This document shows, one piece after another, positions 10,833 through 20,238 of a stretch of DNA of 64,000 bases; position 1 is the stretch's first letter, and every line of letters starts with the position of its first letter. The DNA comes from Sphingomonas naphthae (GTDB lineage Bacteria > Pseudomonadota > Alphaproteobacteria > Sphingomonadales > Sphingomonadaceae): contig NZ_CP117411.1 in the NCBI RefSeq assembly GCF_028607085.1, positions 1,736,001-1,800,000 on the forward strand. Reading direction: 5' to 3'. The notes under the pieces are model-generated. The model did not search any database and was not told the DNA's origin. It worked only from the letters and a program-made list of their open reading frames with translations. A program made the position numbers and the translations under genes.

Positions 10833-11561
10833 ATGACGAACGCAACCGTGACGATCGATCCGAAGGAAGCCGCGCACTTCGGCGCGCAGGCCGCCGACTG
10901 GTGGAACCCCAAGGGCAGCTCGGCGATGCTCCACCGGCTGAACCCGGTGCGACTCGGCTATGTCCGCCGCCAGATCGACGCGCATTGGGATGCCGATCCG
11001 CGCGACCGCACGCCGCTCCGGGGCAAGAGCGCGATCGACGTGGGCTGCGGCGCGGGCCTGCTCGCCGAACCGCTCGCCCGGCTGGGCGCGGCGGTCACCG
11101 GGCTTGACGCGGCCGCCGAGAGCATCGCCGTCGCGCGCGACCATGCCGCCGCGCAGGGTCTGTCGATCGACTATCGCGCGGCCGGTGTGGAGACGCTGGC
11201 GGGCGAGCGTTTCGACCTCGTATGCTCGATGGAGGTGATCGAGCATGTCACCGATCCCGCCGCCTTCGTCACCGGCCTCGCGGGCGCGCTGGCGCCGGGC
11301 GGCCTGATGATCCTCTCCACCCCCAACCGCACGCCTCTGTCGCGCTTCGCCGTCATCACCTTGGCCGAAGGGCTCGGCCGCGTACCCAAGGGCACGCACG
11401 ACTGGGACAAATTCCTCACCCCCGACGAGCTGACCGGCTTGCTGGAGGCGGCCGGCCTGAAGGTGATCGACGTGACGGGCATGGCGTTCGATCCGCTCAA
11501 GGGCTTCACCCTCTCCGACAATCGCGCGCTCGACTATTTCGTGACGGCGGTCGCCACATAA
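10833..11561 (+). CDS. ubiG: Ubiquinone biosynthesis 3-O-methyltransferase
   Basis: A 242-residue SAM-dependent class I methyltransferase performing both O-methylations of the ubiquinone ring. The N-terminal EAAHFGAQAADWWNPKGSSA segment is typical of UbiG, motif I is IDVGCGAGLLAEPLARLG, and the post-II region reads CSMEVIEHVTDP. STPNRTPLSR and the C-terminal KGFTLSDNRALDYFV are also conserved in UbiG. It is divergent from lysC. The stop lies only 3 bp from the stop of the convergent ppk2 gene, with no hairpin between, so the two transcripts probably run into each other. Confidence 0.95.
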   Translation: MTNATVTIDPKEAAHFGAQAADWWNPKGSSAMLHRLNPVRLGYVRRQIDAHWDADPRDRTPLRGKSAIDVGCGAGLLAEPLARLGAAVTGLDAAAESIAVARDHAAAQGLSIDYRAAGVETLAGERFDLVCSMEVIEHVTDPAAFVTGLAGALAPGGLMILSTPNRTPLSRFAVITLAEGLGRVPKGTHDWDKFLTPDELTGLLEAAGLKVIDVTGMAFDPLKGFTLSDNRALDYFVTAVAT

Positions 11562-11564
11562 GGT

Positions 11565-12350
11565 TCACCCCTCCACCTTCACCCCCAACTGGCTCTCGGC
11601 CAGCGCCGCCACCTCTGCATCCAGCGCGGGCGGCGTCATCGGCACATTGGCCTCCAGCGCATCGGCCACCGCCGTCAGCGCGGCGATGCGCGCGGCTTTC
11701 TTGTCGTTCCCGTCGATCACCAGCCAGGGTGCGGCCGGCGTGTCGGTCCGCAGGAACATCTCCGCCATGGCCGCCAGATAATCGTCGCGGCGGGCGCGGT
11801 TGCGGAAGTCGTCCTTGCCGGTCTTCCAGCGTTTCCAGGGATCGAGGATGCGCGCGGCGATGCGCTTGTCCTGCTCCTTCTGGGTGATGTGGACGAACAG
11901 CTTCACCAGGGTCGTGCCGCTGGCGATCAGCTTGCCCTCGAAGGCGTTGATCTCGTCATAGGCGCGGCGCCATTCGGCCTCGCTGGCATAGCCCTCGACC
12001 CGCTCGACCAGCACCCGGCCATACCAGCTCCGGTCGAACACCGAGATCGAGCGTTCGGGCGGCAGGCGGCGGCGGAAGCGCCACAGATAATGGCGGCGCT
12101 TCTCTTCCGGCGTGGGCGCGGCGATCGGCCACACCTCGAAATGGCGCGGATCCCATTCGGCGGTCAGCCGCTGGATGATGCCGCCCTTGCCGGCCGCGTC
12201 CCACCCTTCCAGCATCACGACGGCGCGCCGGTCGTGGACGATGTGCGCGACCATGATCCGCTCGAGCCGCGCCTCCAGCGCCGCCAGATCGCGCTTGTAA
12301 TGGCCCTTATACTTCCTGCCGCGCTCGTGATCCGCGAGATCGATCGTCAT
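11565..12350 (-). CDS. ppk2: Polyphosphate kinase 2 family protein
   Basis: A single-domain PPK2 protein of 261 residues, a P-loop phosphotransferase that uses polyphosphate to phosphorylate nucleotides. It has Walker A in LEGWDAAGKGGIIQRL (about residue 40-55), the lid-type sequence WRFRRRLPP, and Walker B FDRSWYGRVLVERV. Class and nucleotide preference (ADP, GDP or AMP) cannot be set from these motifs alone. ATG 12348-12350 is chosen because MTIDLADHERGRKYKGHY is the expected start and an excellent GGGGAGG site sits six bases upstream; that site lies inside a 9-bp hairpin (separate entry). The gene is 38 bp downstream of aspS and likely cotranscribed with it. Confidence 0.9.
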   Translation of the reverse strand: MTIDLADHERGRKYKGHYKRDLAALEARLERIMVAHIVHDRRAVVMLEGWDAAGKGGIIQRLTAEWDPRHFEVWPIAAPTPEEKRRHYLWRFRRRLPPERSISVFDRSWYGRVLVERVEGYASEAEWRRAYDEINAFEGKLIASGTTLVKLFVHITQKEQDKRIAARILDPWKRWKTGKDDFRNRARRDDYLAAMAEMFLRTDTPAAPWLVIDGNDKKAARIAALTAVADALEANVPMTPPALDAEVAALAESQLGVKVEG

Positions 12351-12354
12351 GGGC

Positions 12355-12379
12355 ACCCTCCCCTTGTTACGGGGAGGGT
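12355..12379 (-). promoter_or_regulatory. Hairpin burying the ppk2 ribosome-binding site
   Basis: On the minus strand, ACCCTCCCC pairs with GGGGAGGGT across a 7-base GTAACAA loop, giving a 9-bp stem. The second arm contains the only good Shine-Dalgarno sequence for ppk2, four bases before its ATG. It sits in the 38-bp gap after aspS. Either it limits ppk2 translation until opened, for instance by ribosomes finishing aspS, or it is a remnant of the CCCTCCCC-type repeat family seen elsewhere. It lacks a U-run, so it is not an intrinsic terminator. Confidence 0.6.
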
Positions 12380-12388
12380 ACGCCCGGA

Positions 12389-14167
12389 TCAGCCCTTGGG
12401 TCCATCCACCACGCGGATCGAGAGTTCGCGCAGCTGCTTGGGCGTCGCCGGAGCCGGCGCGCCCATCATCAGATCCTCGGCCTTCTGCGTCATCGGGAAG
12501 AGGACGACCTCGCGGATATTGGGTTCGTCGGCCAGGATCATCACGATGCGATCGATGCCCGGCGCCGAGCCGCCATGCGGCGGCGCGCCGCACTTGAAGG
12601 CGTTGATCATGCCCGCGAAGTTCGTGTCGACGTCGGCCTGCGAATAGCCGGCGATCTCGAACGCCTTGTACATGATATCCGGCCGATGGTTGCGGATCGC
12701 ACCACTTGAGAGTTCGATGCCGTTGCAGACGATATCATATTGATAGGCCAGGATATCGAGCGGATCCATCGTGGCCAGCGCCTCGAGCCCGCCCTGCGGC
12801 ATCGAGAAGGGATTGTGGCTGAAATCGACCTTCTTCGATTCCTCGTCATACTCGTACATCGGGAAATCGACGATCCAGCAGAATTTGAACACGCCCTGCT
12901 CGATCAGCCCCAGCTCCTCGCCGGTGCGCGTGCGGGCGAGGCCGGCGAGCTTGGCGGCGTCGCCCGGCTTGCCGGCGGCGAAGAACACGCCGTCGTCGGG
13001 GCCGAGGCCGAGCGCCTCGATCAGTTTCGCGGTCGCTTCCTCGCCATGGTTCTTGGCGATCGGGCCGGCGGGCACGCCATCCTTGATGTTGATGTAGCCG
13101 AGGCCCGAATAGCCCTGGCCACGCGCCCATTCGTTCATGTCGTCGAAGAATTTGCGGCTCTTCGCCCCCGCCCCCGGCGCCGGGATGGCGCGGACGACGC
13201 TGCCGCCCTCGACCAGCCGGGCGAACAGGCCGAAGCCCGACCCATGGAAATGATCGGTGACATCGACGATCTCGATCGGATTGCGCAGATCGGGCTTGTC
13301 CGACCCATAGCGCAGCATCGAATCGCGATAGGCGATGCGCGGGAACGGCGCGGGGGTGACGGTGCGGCCGGCGGCGAATTCCTCGAACACGCCGTGCAGC
13401 ACCGGCTCGATCGCGGCGAACACATCGTCCTGCGTGACGAAGCTCATCTCGAAATCGAGCTGATAGAATTCGCCGGGCGAGCGATCGGCGCGGGCATCCT
13501 CGTCGCGGAAGCAGGGCGCGATCTGGAAATAGCGGTCGAAACCCGCCACCATCAGCAGCTGCTTGAACATCTGCGGCGCCTGCGGCAGCGCGTAGAATTT
13601 GCCGGGGTGGACGCGGCTGGGCACCAGATAGTCGCGCGCGCCTTCGGGGCTGGAGGCGGTCAGGATCGGGGTCTGGAATTCGGTGAAGCCCTGATCGACC
13701 ATCCGCTTGCGGATCGAGGCGATCACGCCCGAGCGCAGCATGATATTCTTGTGGATCCGCTCGCGCCGCAGATCGAGGAAGCGGTAGCGCAGGCGGATAT
13801 CCTCGGGATATTCGGCCTCGCCCGCCACCGGCATCGGCAGCTCCTGCGCGGCCGACTGGACCTCGACGGTCACGGCCCGCACCTCGATCGCGCCGGTGGC
13901 GAGGTTGGGGTTCACCGCCTCGGCGGCGCGCGCCACGACATCGCCGGTCACGGTGACGACGGATTCGACCCGCATCGATTCCAGCGCGCTATGCGCCTCC
14001 GATCCGATGTTGGTGACGATCTGGGTCAGGCCGAAATGGTCGCGCAGATCGACGAACAGCAGCCCGCCATGATCGCGCTTGCGGTGGACCCAGCCGGAGA
14101 GGCGGACGGTCTCGCCCACGTCGGTCTGGCGGAGCGCGGCGCAGGTGTGGGTGCGATAGGCGTGCAT
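12389..14167 (-). CDS. aspS: Aspartyl-tRNA synthetase
   Basis: A 592-residue bacterial-type class IIb synthetase. The N-terminal OB-fold anticodon-binding domain includes [18 protein letters not shown]. The catalytic domain has motif 2 in [21 protein letters not shown] and motif 3 in [14 protein letters not shown], and a GAD insert lies between. The start at 14165-14167 ([13 protein letters not shown]) matches the family; the 22 upstream codons do not. Many alphaproteobacteria use a non-discriminating AspRS with GatCAB; this cannot be judged here. It is divergent from rnd (93 bp apart) and lies upstream of ppk2. Confidence 0.97.
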   Translation of the reverse strand: MHAYRTHTCAALRQTDVGETVRLSGWVHRKRDHGGLLFVDLRDHFGLTQIVTNIGSEAHSALESMRVESVVTVTGDVVARAAEAVNPNLATGAIEVRAVTVEVQSAAQELPMPVAGEAEYPEDIRLRYRFLDLRRERIHKNIMLRSGVIASIRKRMVDQGFTEFQTPILTASSPEGARDYLVPSRVHPGKFYALPQAPQMFKQLLMVAGFDRYFQIAPCFRDEDARADRSPGEFYQLDFEMSFVTQDDVFAAIEPVLHGVFEEFAAGRTVTPAPFPRIAYRDSMLRYGSDKPDLRNPIEIVDVTDHFHGSGFGLFARLVEGGSVVRAIPAPGAGAKSRKFFDDMNEWARGQGYSGLGYINIKDGVPAGPIAKNHGEEATAKLIEALGLGPDDGVFFAAGKPGDAAKLAGLARTRTGEELGLIEQGVFKFCWIVDFPMYEYDEESKKVDFSHNPFSMPQGGLEALATMDPLDILAYQYDIVCNGIELSSGAIRNHRPDIMYKAFEIAGYSQADVDTNFAGMINAFKCGAPPHGGSAPGIDRIVMILADEPNIREVVLFPMTQKAEDLMMGAPAPATPKQLRELSIRVVDGPKG

Positions 14168-14260
14168 GGTGGGCCGTTCAACTTCCGGTAAAATGGGATC
14201 GCGCCGCTTTCCTCTCACCGCCGGCTTTGTCAACCCGCCCCACCCCCGCTATGGGGTGTC

Positions 14261-15430
14261 ATGCACATCCATCCACTGATTACCGACACCGAAACCCTCA
14301 AGGCTCTCTGCGACCGTCTCTCGACCGCCGATTTCGTCGCGGTCGATACCGAGTTCATGCGCGAGAACACCTATTGGCCCGAACTCTGCCTCGTGCAGAT
14401 CGCCGACGACAAGGAGGCCGCCGCCATCGATCCGATGGCCAAGGGGATCGATCTGACCCCCCTGCTCGACCTGCTGGTCGATAATGAGGACGTGCTGAAG
14501 GTGGTCCACGCCGGCGGGCAGGATCTCGAAATCGTCTTCAACCTGACCGGCAAGACGCCGCACCCGATGTTCGACACGCAGATCGCCGCGATGGCGCTCG
14601 GCATGGGCGAGCAGGTGGGTTATTCCAATCTGGTCGAGAGCATGACCGGCGTGAAGCTCGACAAGGGCGCGCGCTTCACCGACTGGAGCCGCCGCCCGCT
14701 CGACAAGCGCCAGATCGATTATGCGATCGGCGACGTCACCTACCTCAGCCAGATCTTCCCCAAGATGCTCAACAAGCTGCGGAAAACCAATCGCGGCGAA
14801 TGGCTCGACGGGGAGATGGAGCGGATCGCGGACCCCGCCAATTATGTGAACGCCCCCGAGGATGCGTGGCTGCGCATCCGCCCGCCGAGCCGCAAGCCCG
14901 AGGTGCTGGGCCGCCTCAAGGCGATCGCGGCCTGGCGCGAGCAGGAGGCGCGATCGAAGAATCTGCCGCGCGGCCGGCTGGTGAAGGACGAGACCTTGGC
15001 CGACATCGCCAGCCACCCGCCGCGCCAGCAGAGCGATCTCGCCAAGGTGCGCGGTCTGGCGGCGAGCTGGGCCGGCAACGACATCGGCGGCCGGCTGATG
15101 GCGGCGATCGAGGGCGCCAAGCCCTTGACCGACGAGGAGATGCCGGCGCGCGAGGACCGCAAGCCCGGTCTCACCAAGGATGGCGCGCTGGTGGCGGACC
15201 TGCTCAAGCTGCTGCTCAAGGTGCGGTCGAAGGAGGCCGACGTCGCGCCGCGCCTCGTCGCGCGGGCCGACGATCTGGAGGCGCTGGCCGCCGGATCGCG
15301 CAAGCTGCCGCTGCTGGAAGGCTGGCGCTACGATCTGTTCGGCAAGGACGCGCTGGCGCTGGTCGAGGGGCGCCTCGCCTTCACCGTGCGCAACGGCAAG
15401 ATGGTGATGTCGGCGGTGGAGGCGGCGTGA
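14261..15430 (+). CDS. rnd: Ribonuclease D
   Basis: A 389-residue 3'-5' exoribonuclease of the DEDD family involved in tRNA 3' maturation and RNA turnover. ExoI motif FVAVDTEFMRENTYWP is at about 27-42, ExoII around HAGGQDLEIVF, and ExoIII in RPLDKRQIDYAIGDVTYL. An HRDC-type domain follows, around RLKAIAAWREQEARSKNLPR. Start ATG 14261 gives the standard N-terminus MHIHPLITDTE. The stop TGA shares one base with the ATG of the following lipoprotein gene (TGATG), so they are coupled. Confidence 0.95.
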   Translation: MHIHPLITDTETLKALCDRLSTADFVAVDTEFMRENTYWPELCLVQIADDKEAAAIDPMAKGIDLTPLLDLLVDNEDVLKVVHAGGQDLEIVFNLTGKTPHPMFDTQIAAMALGMGEQVGYSNLVESMTGVKLDKGARFTDWSRRPLDKRQIDYAIGDVTYLSQIFPKMLNKLRKTNRGEWLDGEMERIADPANYVNAPEDAWLRIRPPSRKPEVLGRLKAIAAWREQEARSKNLPRGRLVKDETLADIASHPPRQQSDLAKVRGLAASWAGNDIGGRLMAAIEGAKPLTDEEMPAREDRKPGLTKDGALVADLLKLLLKVRSKEADVAPRLVARADDLEALAAGSRKLPLLEGWRYDLFGKDALALVEGRLAFTVRNGKMVMSAVEAA

Positions 15431-15717
15431 TGCGGGCGATCGTGGCGGGCGGCGTCGTGCTGGCGGGGCTGAGCCTGTCGGCCTGCGTCACCCCGCGCGC
15501 CGCGCCGCCAGCGGGCGCGTGCAACGCCGCCAAGGCGCAGGGCTTCGTCGGCAATGCCGCGAGCGAGGCGCTGGCCGAGGACGCCCGCAAGGCCGCCGGC
15601 GCGCAGACGGTCCGTATCCTGACCCCCGGCCAGATCGTGACGATGGAGTTTCGCGCGGGCCGGCTGAACGTCAACGTGGACGAATCGGGCCACGTCAGCG
15701 CGATCCGGTGCGGGTGA
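15430..15717 (+). CDS. I78-family peptidase inhibitor lipoprotein
   Basis: A 95-residue small protein with a short hydrophobic signal and lipobox (LSLSAC, Cys at about 19), so probably an envelope lipoprotein. The mature part follows the Inhibitor_I78 pattern: an N-terminal Cys-Asn-Ala, then QGFVGNAASEALAEDARKAA, the central VRILTPGQIVTMEFRAGRLN block and a terminal ISAIRCG-like ending (VSAIRCG) with the second Cys. Known I78 inhibitors block serine proteases; the target here is unknown. It is translationally coupled to rnd, which has no obvious functional link. Confidence 0.8.
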   Translation: MRAIVAGGVVLAGLSLSACVTPRAAPPAGACNAAKAQGFVGNAASEALAEDARKAAGAQTVRILTPGQIVTMEFRAGRLNVNVDESGHVSAIRCG

Positions 15718-15738
15718 GGCCCTCGACCCTTTAAACCG

Positions 15739-15873
15739 CTCGTCCTGAGCCCTTCGACTGCCTGCCAAGGCAGGCGCTCAGGATAAACTTCATGCCTTTG
15801 GCATGAAGTCGAAGGACGTGCCCCAAACGGTGCCGTCCAGTCGCACGCCCTTCGACTACGCTCAGGGCGAACG
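15739..15873. repeat. Composite palindromic repeat (family A, GTCCTGAGC...TCGAAGGACG) between I78 gene and ppx
   Basis: This fills most of the 182-bp gap between two converging genes. It contains CGTCCTGAGCCCTTCGACT at the left and CCCTTCGACTACGCTCAGGG at the right, sequences that recur at 48185, 59672 and 61356. Two extra nested hairpins lie inside: CCTGCC-aa-GGCAGG, and CTTCATGCC-ttt-GGCATGAAG. Such REP-like units between convergent genes may help end transcription. No coding potential is evident. Confidence 0.75.
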
Positions 15874-15899
15874 GGATTTGGTTGGTGCCGCTTATGGCC

Positions 15900-17396
15900 T
15901 CAGGCCACCACCGCCCGTAACCCGAACGCCGCCGCCAGCGACTTATGGCGCCGCTCGACCGCCTCGCCATAGAGCGGGCCGTCGCCATGGCCCAGGTGCA
16001 ACGCCACCGCCCCATCCTGTAGCGCCAGCCGGCTCGCGTGAAGCGGTTGCGCCACCCCGCCCGACAGGCGCTGGCCGAGGCGCAGGGCCAGGCCCCAGCT
16101 CTCCGCCGTCGCCTGCTGCGCGGGGGTCGTGAGCGCGGCGACCGTCGGCGGCACGCCGCGCCCGCCGAAGCTGGTCCACAGAGCTTGCCCCAGCATCGCC
16201 CGGCCGGTCGCGTCGATGCCGACCCAATTGCCGTGCAGCGCCGTATCCAGCCCGCGTTCGGCGCGGAAATCGGGGTGGGCGCGCCAGCCCACGTCGGCCA
16301 GCAGGCAGGCGGCATGGCGGACGCGGTGCATCTCGCCATCCTCGTGCGGAAACAGCGGCGCGATCCAGCGATCGAGCAGGTCGCCATGTTCGGGGAAGCG
16401 CCCCTGCCGCACGCCTTCCTGCCGGGTCGCCTCGATCAGCGGATCGAGGTTGCGGATTTCGGGCGGCAGGCTCTGGTGCAGCAGCCCCTCACGCAGACCA
16501 TAAGCCGAGACGATCAGGTCGCGCGCATTCAGGTGGCGCACCAGCACCGCCAGCAGCGCCGCCGCGTCGGACAGAGCGGGGGCGCGGCTGGCGGCCACGC
16601 CCGGAAACTCGCGCAGCTTCTTGGGCGGCAGCTGCGCCACGACGCGGACGAGATGCGCGGCCTGCGCCGCATCCATGCGATATTGGTGGAGGATCGGCAG
16701 CGGATGATCCGAGATGGTCATGTGCAGCCGCGCCAGAGCGCGCCACGATCCGCCGACAAGGTAGAAGGGCAGCCCCTGCCCCGCGCCTTCCCACACGCCC
16801 TTCAGCGCCTTGGCGACGGTGCGGTCGAGCGCGCGCGGCCCCTTCTTGCGGATCGCCGCCACCCGCAGCACGCCCAGCGGGAAGGAGGCGCGCTCGTGCA
16901 CCTCGCCATCCCGCACCCGGATCAGTTCGAGCGAGCCGCCGCCGAGATCGCCGACGATGCCGTCCGCCGCGGGTATGCCCGCCAGCACGCCATAGCCCGC
17001 CAGCGCCGCCTCCACCTCGCCCGGCAACAGCTCGACCGACAGGCCAAGCGCGCGCAGGCGGGTGAGGAAATCGGGACCGTTGGAGGCATCGCGCACCGCC
17101 GCCGTCGCCACGACGCGCGGTTCGGCGACGCCCATGTCCATCGCCAGCCGGCGGAAGCGGCCGAGCGCCGACAGGGTGCGCTCCATCGCCTCGCGATCGA
17201 GCGCGCCGTCCTTGGCCAAGCCCCGGCCGAGCCCCGCCATGATCTTCTCGTTGAAGAGGATCGAGGGGATGCGCGCCGGCCCGTCATAGATGACGAGGCG
17301 GACCGAATTGGAGCCGATATCGACGATCGCCACCCGGCCCGGTTCGGGCGCGGGTGGGGCCTTGCGGATGAAGGGGAGCGTGGTGCTCAGCGACAT
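15900..17396 (-). CDS. ppx: Exopolyphosphatase / guanosine pentaphosphatase family (Ppx/GppA)
   Basis: A 498-residue ASKHA-fold phosphatase that removes terminal phosphate from polyphosphate (or converts pppGpp to ppGpp). Phosphate-1 motif VAIVDIGSNSVRLVIYDG is at about 22-39, and the second ATP-type loop VGDLGGGSLELI at about 148-159. FPLGVLRVA and the LVGGSWRALA block follow, then a C-terminal HD-like helical domain with HRVRHAACLLADVGW. The gene lies 37 bp downstream of ppk1 on the same strand, the usual ppk-ppx arrangement, so synthesis and breakdown of polyphosphate are cotranscribed. Confidence 0.93.
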   Translation of the reverse strand: MSLSTTLPFIRKAPPAPEPGRVAIVDIGSNSVRLVIYDGPARIPSILFNEKIMAGLGRGLAKDGALDREAMERTLSALGRFRRLAMDMGVAEPRVVATAAVRDASNGPDFLTRLRALGLSVELLPGEVEAALAGYGVLAGIPAADGIVGDLGGGSLELIRVRDGEVHERASFPLGVLRVAAIRKKGPRALDRTVAKALKGVWEGAGQGLPFYLVGGSWRALARLHMTISDHPLPILHQYRMDAAQAAHLVRVVAQLPPKKLREFPGVAASRAPALSDAAALLAVLVRHLNARDLIVSAYGLREGLLHQSLPPEIRNLDPLIEATRQEGVRQGRFPEHGDLLDRWIAPLFPHEDGEMHRVRHAACLLADVGWRAHPDFRAERGLDTALHGNWVGIDATGRAMLGQALWTSFGGRGVPPTVAALTTPAQQATAESWGLALRLGQRLSGGVAQPLHASRLALQDGAVALHLGHGDGPLYGEAVERRHKSLAAAFGLRAVVA

Positions 17397-17433
17397 GGGA
17401 TGCGTCCGGCCAGATCGGCGATACGGCCGGGCA

Positions 17434-19608
17434 TCAGACCTCCCTCAAGGTGAGGACGGGCACCCCGCCCGCCCGCTCGGCGGCGGCGCCGCGACCGGAG
17501 AAGGACGGGTTGGTCATGAAATAGCGGTGCAGGTTGAACGGCCGCTTGCCGGGCACGACGCGGGTGTAGCTGCCGTCGGGGCCGAGCCACCAGCTCTGCT
17601 CGTCGTCGTTGAGATTGGCGACCATCACCTGGTTGAGCACCTGCGCATGGACCGTGGGATTGTCGATCGGGAGAAGATACTCCACCCGGCGATCGAAGTT
17701 CCGGGGCATCCAGTCCGCCGAGGAAATATAGACCTTGGCCTTGGCGCTGGGCAGGCCATGGCCGTTGCCGAAGCACATGATCCGGCTGTGTTCCAGAAAG
17801 CGGCCGATGATTGACTTGACCCGGATATTGTCCGACAGGCCATCGACGCCGGGGCGCAGGCAACAGATGCCGCGCACGACGAGATCGATCTTCACGCCCG
17901 CCGCGCTCGCCCGATAGAGCTTCTCGATCAGCGCCGGATCGACCAGCGAATTGACCTTGGCCCAGATGGCGGCGGGGCGGCCGGCGCGGGCATGGTCGAT
18001 CTCGGCATCGATCAGCGCGCCGATCTTGTCGCGCAGGCCGTGCGGCGAGATGGTGAGCCGCTGGAGATGCTGCGGCTCGACATAGCCGGTGATGTAGTTG
18101 AACAGTTGCGCGGCATCCGATCCCACGACAGGATCGGCCGTGAAGTAGCTGAGATCGGTGTAGATTCGCGCCGTGATCGGATGGTAATTGCCCGTGCCGA
18201 AATGGCAGTAGGTGCGATAGCCGTCGCCCTCGCGACGGACGACCATCGAAACCTTTGCGTGGGTCTTCCAGTCGATGAAGCCGTAGACGACCTGCACGCC
18301 GGCGCGCTCCAGCATCGCCGCCCAGTCGAGATTCTGCTCCTCGTCGAACCGCGCCTTCAGCTCGACCACGGCGGTCACCGACTTGCCGGCCTCGGCCGCG
18401 TCGATCAGCGCGCGGATCACCGCCGATTGCTTGCCGGCGCGATACAGCGTCTGCTTGATCGCCACGACATCCGGGTCCTGCGCCGCCTGCTTGAGGAAGG
18501 CGAGGACCACATCGAACGTCTCATACGGGTGGTGGACGATCAGATCCTTGGCTTTGATCGCCGCGAAGCAATCGCCGCCATGTTCCCGAATTCGCTCGGG
18601 GAAACGCGGCGTCATGGCTGAAAATTTCAGGTCGGGCCGATCCTCGTCGACCAGTTCGGCCAGATCGACGATGCCGAGGAAGCCCTCGGTCTCGTTGACG
18701 AAGGCATCGGTGCCGCCCAGTTCGGCGCGGACCATCGCCTCGAGCTGGTCGGGTAGGCGCTCGTGCGTCTCGAGGCGGATCACCCGCCCCTTGCGGCGCC
18801 GCTTGATGGCCGAGCGGAAGTAGCGGACGAGATCCTCGGCCTCTTCCTCGATCTCGATATCGCTGTCGCGGATCACGCGGAAACCGCCGTAGCCGACCAG
18901 ATCGTAGCCGGGGAACAGGATGCCCCGGAAATGGCGGATCAGCGTCTCTATCGCCACATAGCGCGCTTCCTTGCCGGGCACTCTCACGAAGCGGCGGAGG
19001 GTGGCGGGCACCATCAGCAGTTCGCGGATGATCGTCCCGTCCGAAATGCGGCGCAGTTCGAAGATGATCGAGAAGCCCTTGTTCGGGATGAACGGAAAGG
19101 GATGCGCCGGATCGAGCGCCTGCGGTGTCAGGACCGGAAACACCTGCTCGCGGAAATAGCGTTCGAGGAAGGCGGCCGAATCGGCATCGATCTGGTCACG
19201 GCCGAGGATGCGGATGCCGGCGGTCTCCAGCTCGCGTTGCAGATCGTGCCACACCGCCTGCTGATCGGCCATCAGCCGATCGGCCTCGCGCGCGATCGCG
19301 GCGAGCTGCTGGCTGGGGGTCAGGCCGTCGGGCGAGCGATCCTCGATCTCACGGGTGCGCTGGCCCGCCAGCCCCGCCACGCGGACCATGAAGAATTCAT
19401 CGAGATTGTTGCCCGAGATCGAAAGGAAGCGCAGCCGCTCCAGCAAGGGGTGCGAGGGATTGCACGCCTCTTCCAGCACCCGCTCGTTGAAGGCGAGCCA
19501 GGAAAGCTCGCGGTTGAAATAACGGTGGCGGGGGGCGATCGGCTCGGGATGGCTATCGCCCACCAGCGCATCGTCGAGCGCGTCGTTGGCGGGTACGGGC
19601 TGTTCCAT
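17434..19608 (-). CDS. ppk1: Polyphosphate kinase 1
   Basis: A 724-residue PPK1 that polymerises the ATP gamma-phosphate into polyphosphate. The N-domain opens [20 protein letters not shown]. The C1/C2 catalytic domains have [15 protein letters not shown], the [10 protein letters not shown] segment carrying the phosphoacceptor-type histidine, and [14 protein letters not shown]. Downstream [20 protein letters not shown] and GICCLRPGV are conserved. It is full length for the family. It lies between hdaA (9 bp upstream) and ppx (37 bp downstream), so replication control and polyphosphate metabolism share one operon. Confidence 0.96.
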   Translation of the reverse strand: MEQPVPANDALDDALVGDSHPEPIAPRHRYFNRELSWLAFNERVLEEACNPSHPLLERLRFLSISGNNLDEFFMVRVAGLAGQRTREIEDRSPDGLTPSQQLAAIAREADRLMADQQAVWHDLQRELETAGIRILGRDQIDADSAAFLERYFREQVFPVLTPQALDPAHPFPFIPNKGFSIIFELRRISDGTIIRELLMVPATLRRFVRVPGKEARYVAIETLIRHFRGILFPGYDLVGYGGFRVIRDSDIEIEEEAEDLVRYFRSAIKRRRKGRVIRLETHERLPDQLEAMVRAELGGTDAFVNETEGFLGIVDLAELVDEDRPDLKFSAMTPRFPERIREHGGDCFAAIKAKDLIVHHPYETFDVVLAFLKQAAQDPDVVAIKQTLYRAGKQSAVIRALIDAAEAGKSVTAVVELKARFDEEQNLDWAAMLERAGVQVVYGFIDWKTHAKVSMVVRREGDGYRTYCHFGTGNYHPITARIYTDLSYFTADPVVGSDAAQLFNYITGYVEPQHLQRLTISPHGLRDKIGALIDAEIDHARAGRPAAIWAKVNSLVDPALIEKLYRASAAGVKIDLVVRGICCLRPGVDGLSDNIRVKSIIGRFLEHSRIMCFGNGHGLPSAKAKVYISSADWMPRNFDRRVEYLLPIDNPTVHAQVLNQVMVANLNDDEQSWWLGPDGSYTRVVPGKRPFNLHRYFMTNPSFSGRGAAAERAGGVPVLTLREV

Positions 19609-19617
19609 CCCGCTTCC

Positions 19618-20238
19618 TTATCCTGCTTGGCGTGACTCGTCGATGACGCCCATCGCGCGCAGCACCTCGCGCGCCAGCGGCACCGATAGGCGCACGCGCC
19701 GCGCCAGTGCCGCCGCGTCGAGAGCCTCCACCAGACGGTGAAGCGACAGGTAGGTCCGCTCGATGCGCGGCAGCAGGAAGCGCAGCACATCGGGCGTGAC
19801 GGGCAGGCCGCGCGCCACCAGCAATTTCTCGATCAGCAACGCCATCAGATCCTCGTCGGGCTCCTCCATCGTCACCTTGGGGCTGGCGGCGATGCGCGAG
19901 CGCAGATCGGGCAATGTGATCTCCCACGCCGGCGGGGGCGCGTCGGCGATGACGAGCAGCGGCCGGCGCCGCTCCTGCGCGCGGTTCCAGGCGTGGAACA
20001 GCATCTCCTCGTCCTGCCGCTCGGCATCGTCGATCATCTCGCCGCCGGTCTTGGCGGTGAAGATGCGGGCGAGCAGGCTGCGGCCGGATTTGCGCGGGCC
20101 GCTCAGCACCGTCGTCATCACCGGCCAGTGCGACCAGTGATCGAGATGGGCGACGACGCGGGCATTGGCATTGGTGAGGAAGAAATCGCGCTCATCCTCG
20201 CTGGCCGGCCAGTCGAAGGGGAGCCCGATCTGGCTCAC
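19618..20238 (-). CDS. hdaA: DnaA-related regulatory protein HdaA (replication control)
   Basis: A 206-residue AAA+-like protein related to the DnaA ATPase domain but lacking the DNA-binding domain. It begins with GLPFDWP, resembling the short beta-clamp-binding segment (QLxLPL/F-like) of Hda proteins, followed by [17 protein letters not shown] and a degenerate P-loop [16 protein letters not shown]. In Caulobacter HdaA stimulates hydrolysis of DnaA-ATP and prevents over-initiation. The start is a GTG at 20236-20238 that overlaps the upstream gene's stop (GTGA). Walker B reads LLVIADAP, without a clear catalytic Glu. Confidence 0.85.
   Translation of the reverse strand: MSQIGLPFDWPASEDERDFFLTNANARVVAHLDHWSHWPVMTTVLSGPRKSGRSLLARIFTAKTGGEMIDDAERQDEEMLFHAWNRAQERRRPLLVIADAPPPAWEITLPDLRSRIAASPKVTMEEPDEDLMALLIEKLLVARGLPVTPDVLRFLLPRIERTYLSLHRLVEALDAAALARRVRLSVPLAREVLRAMGVIDESRQAG

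Noticed and set aside
12740-14191. 483-codon plus-strand frame opposite aspS
   Set aside because: Antisense shadow of aspS.
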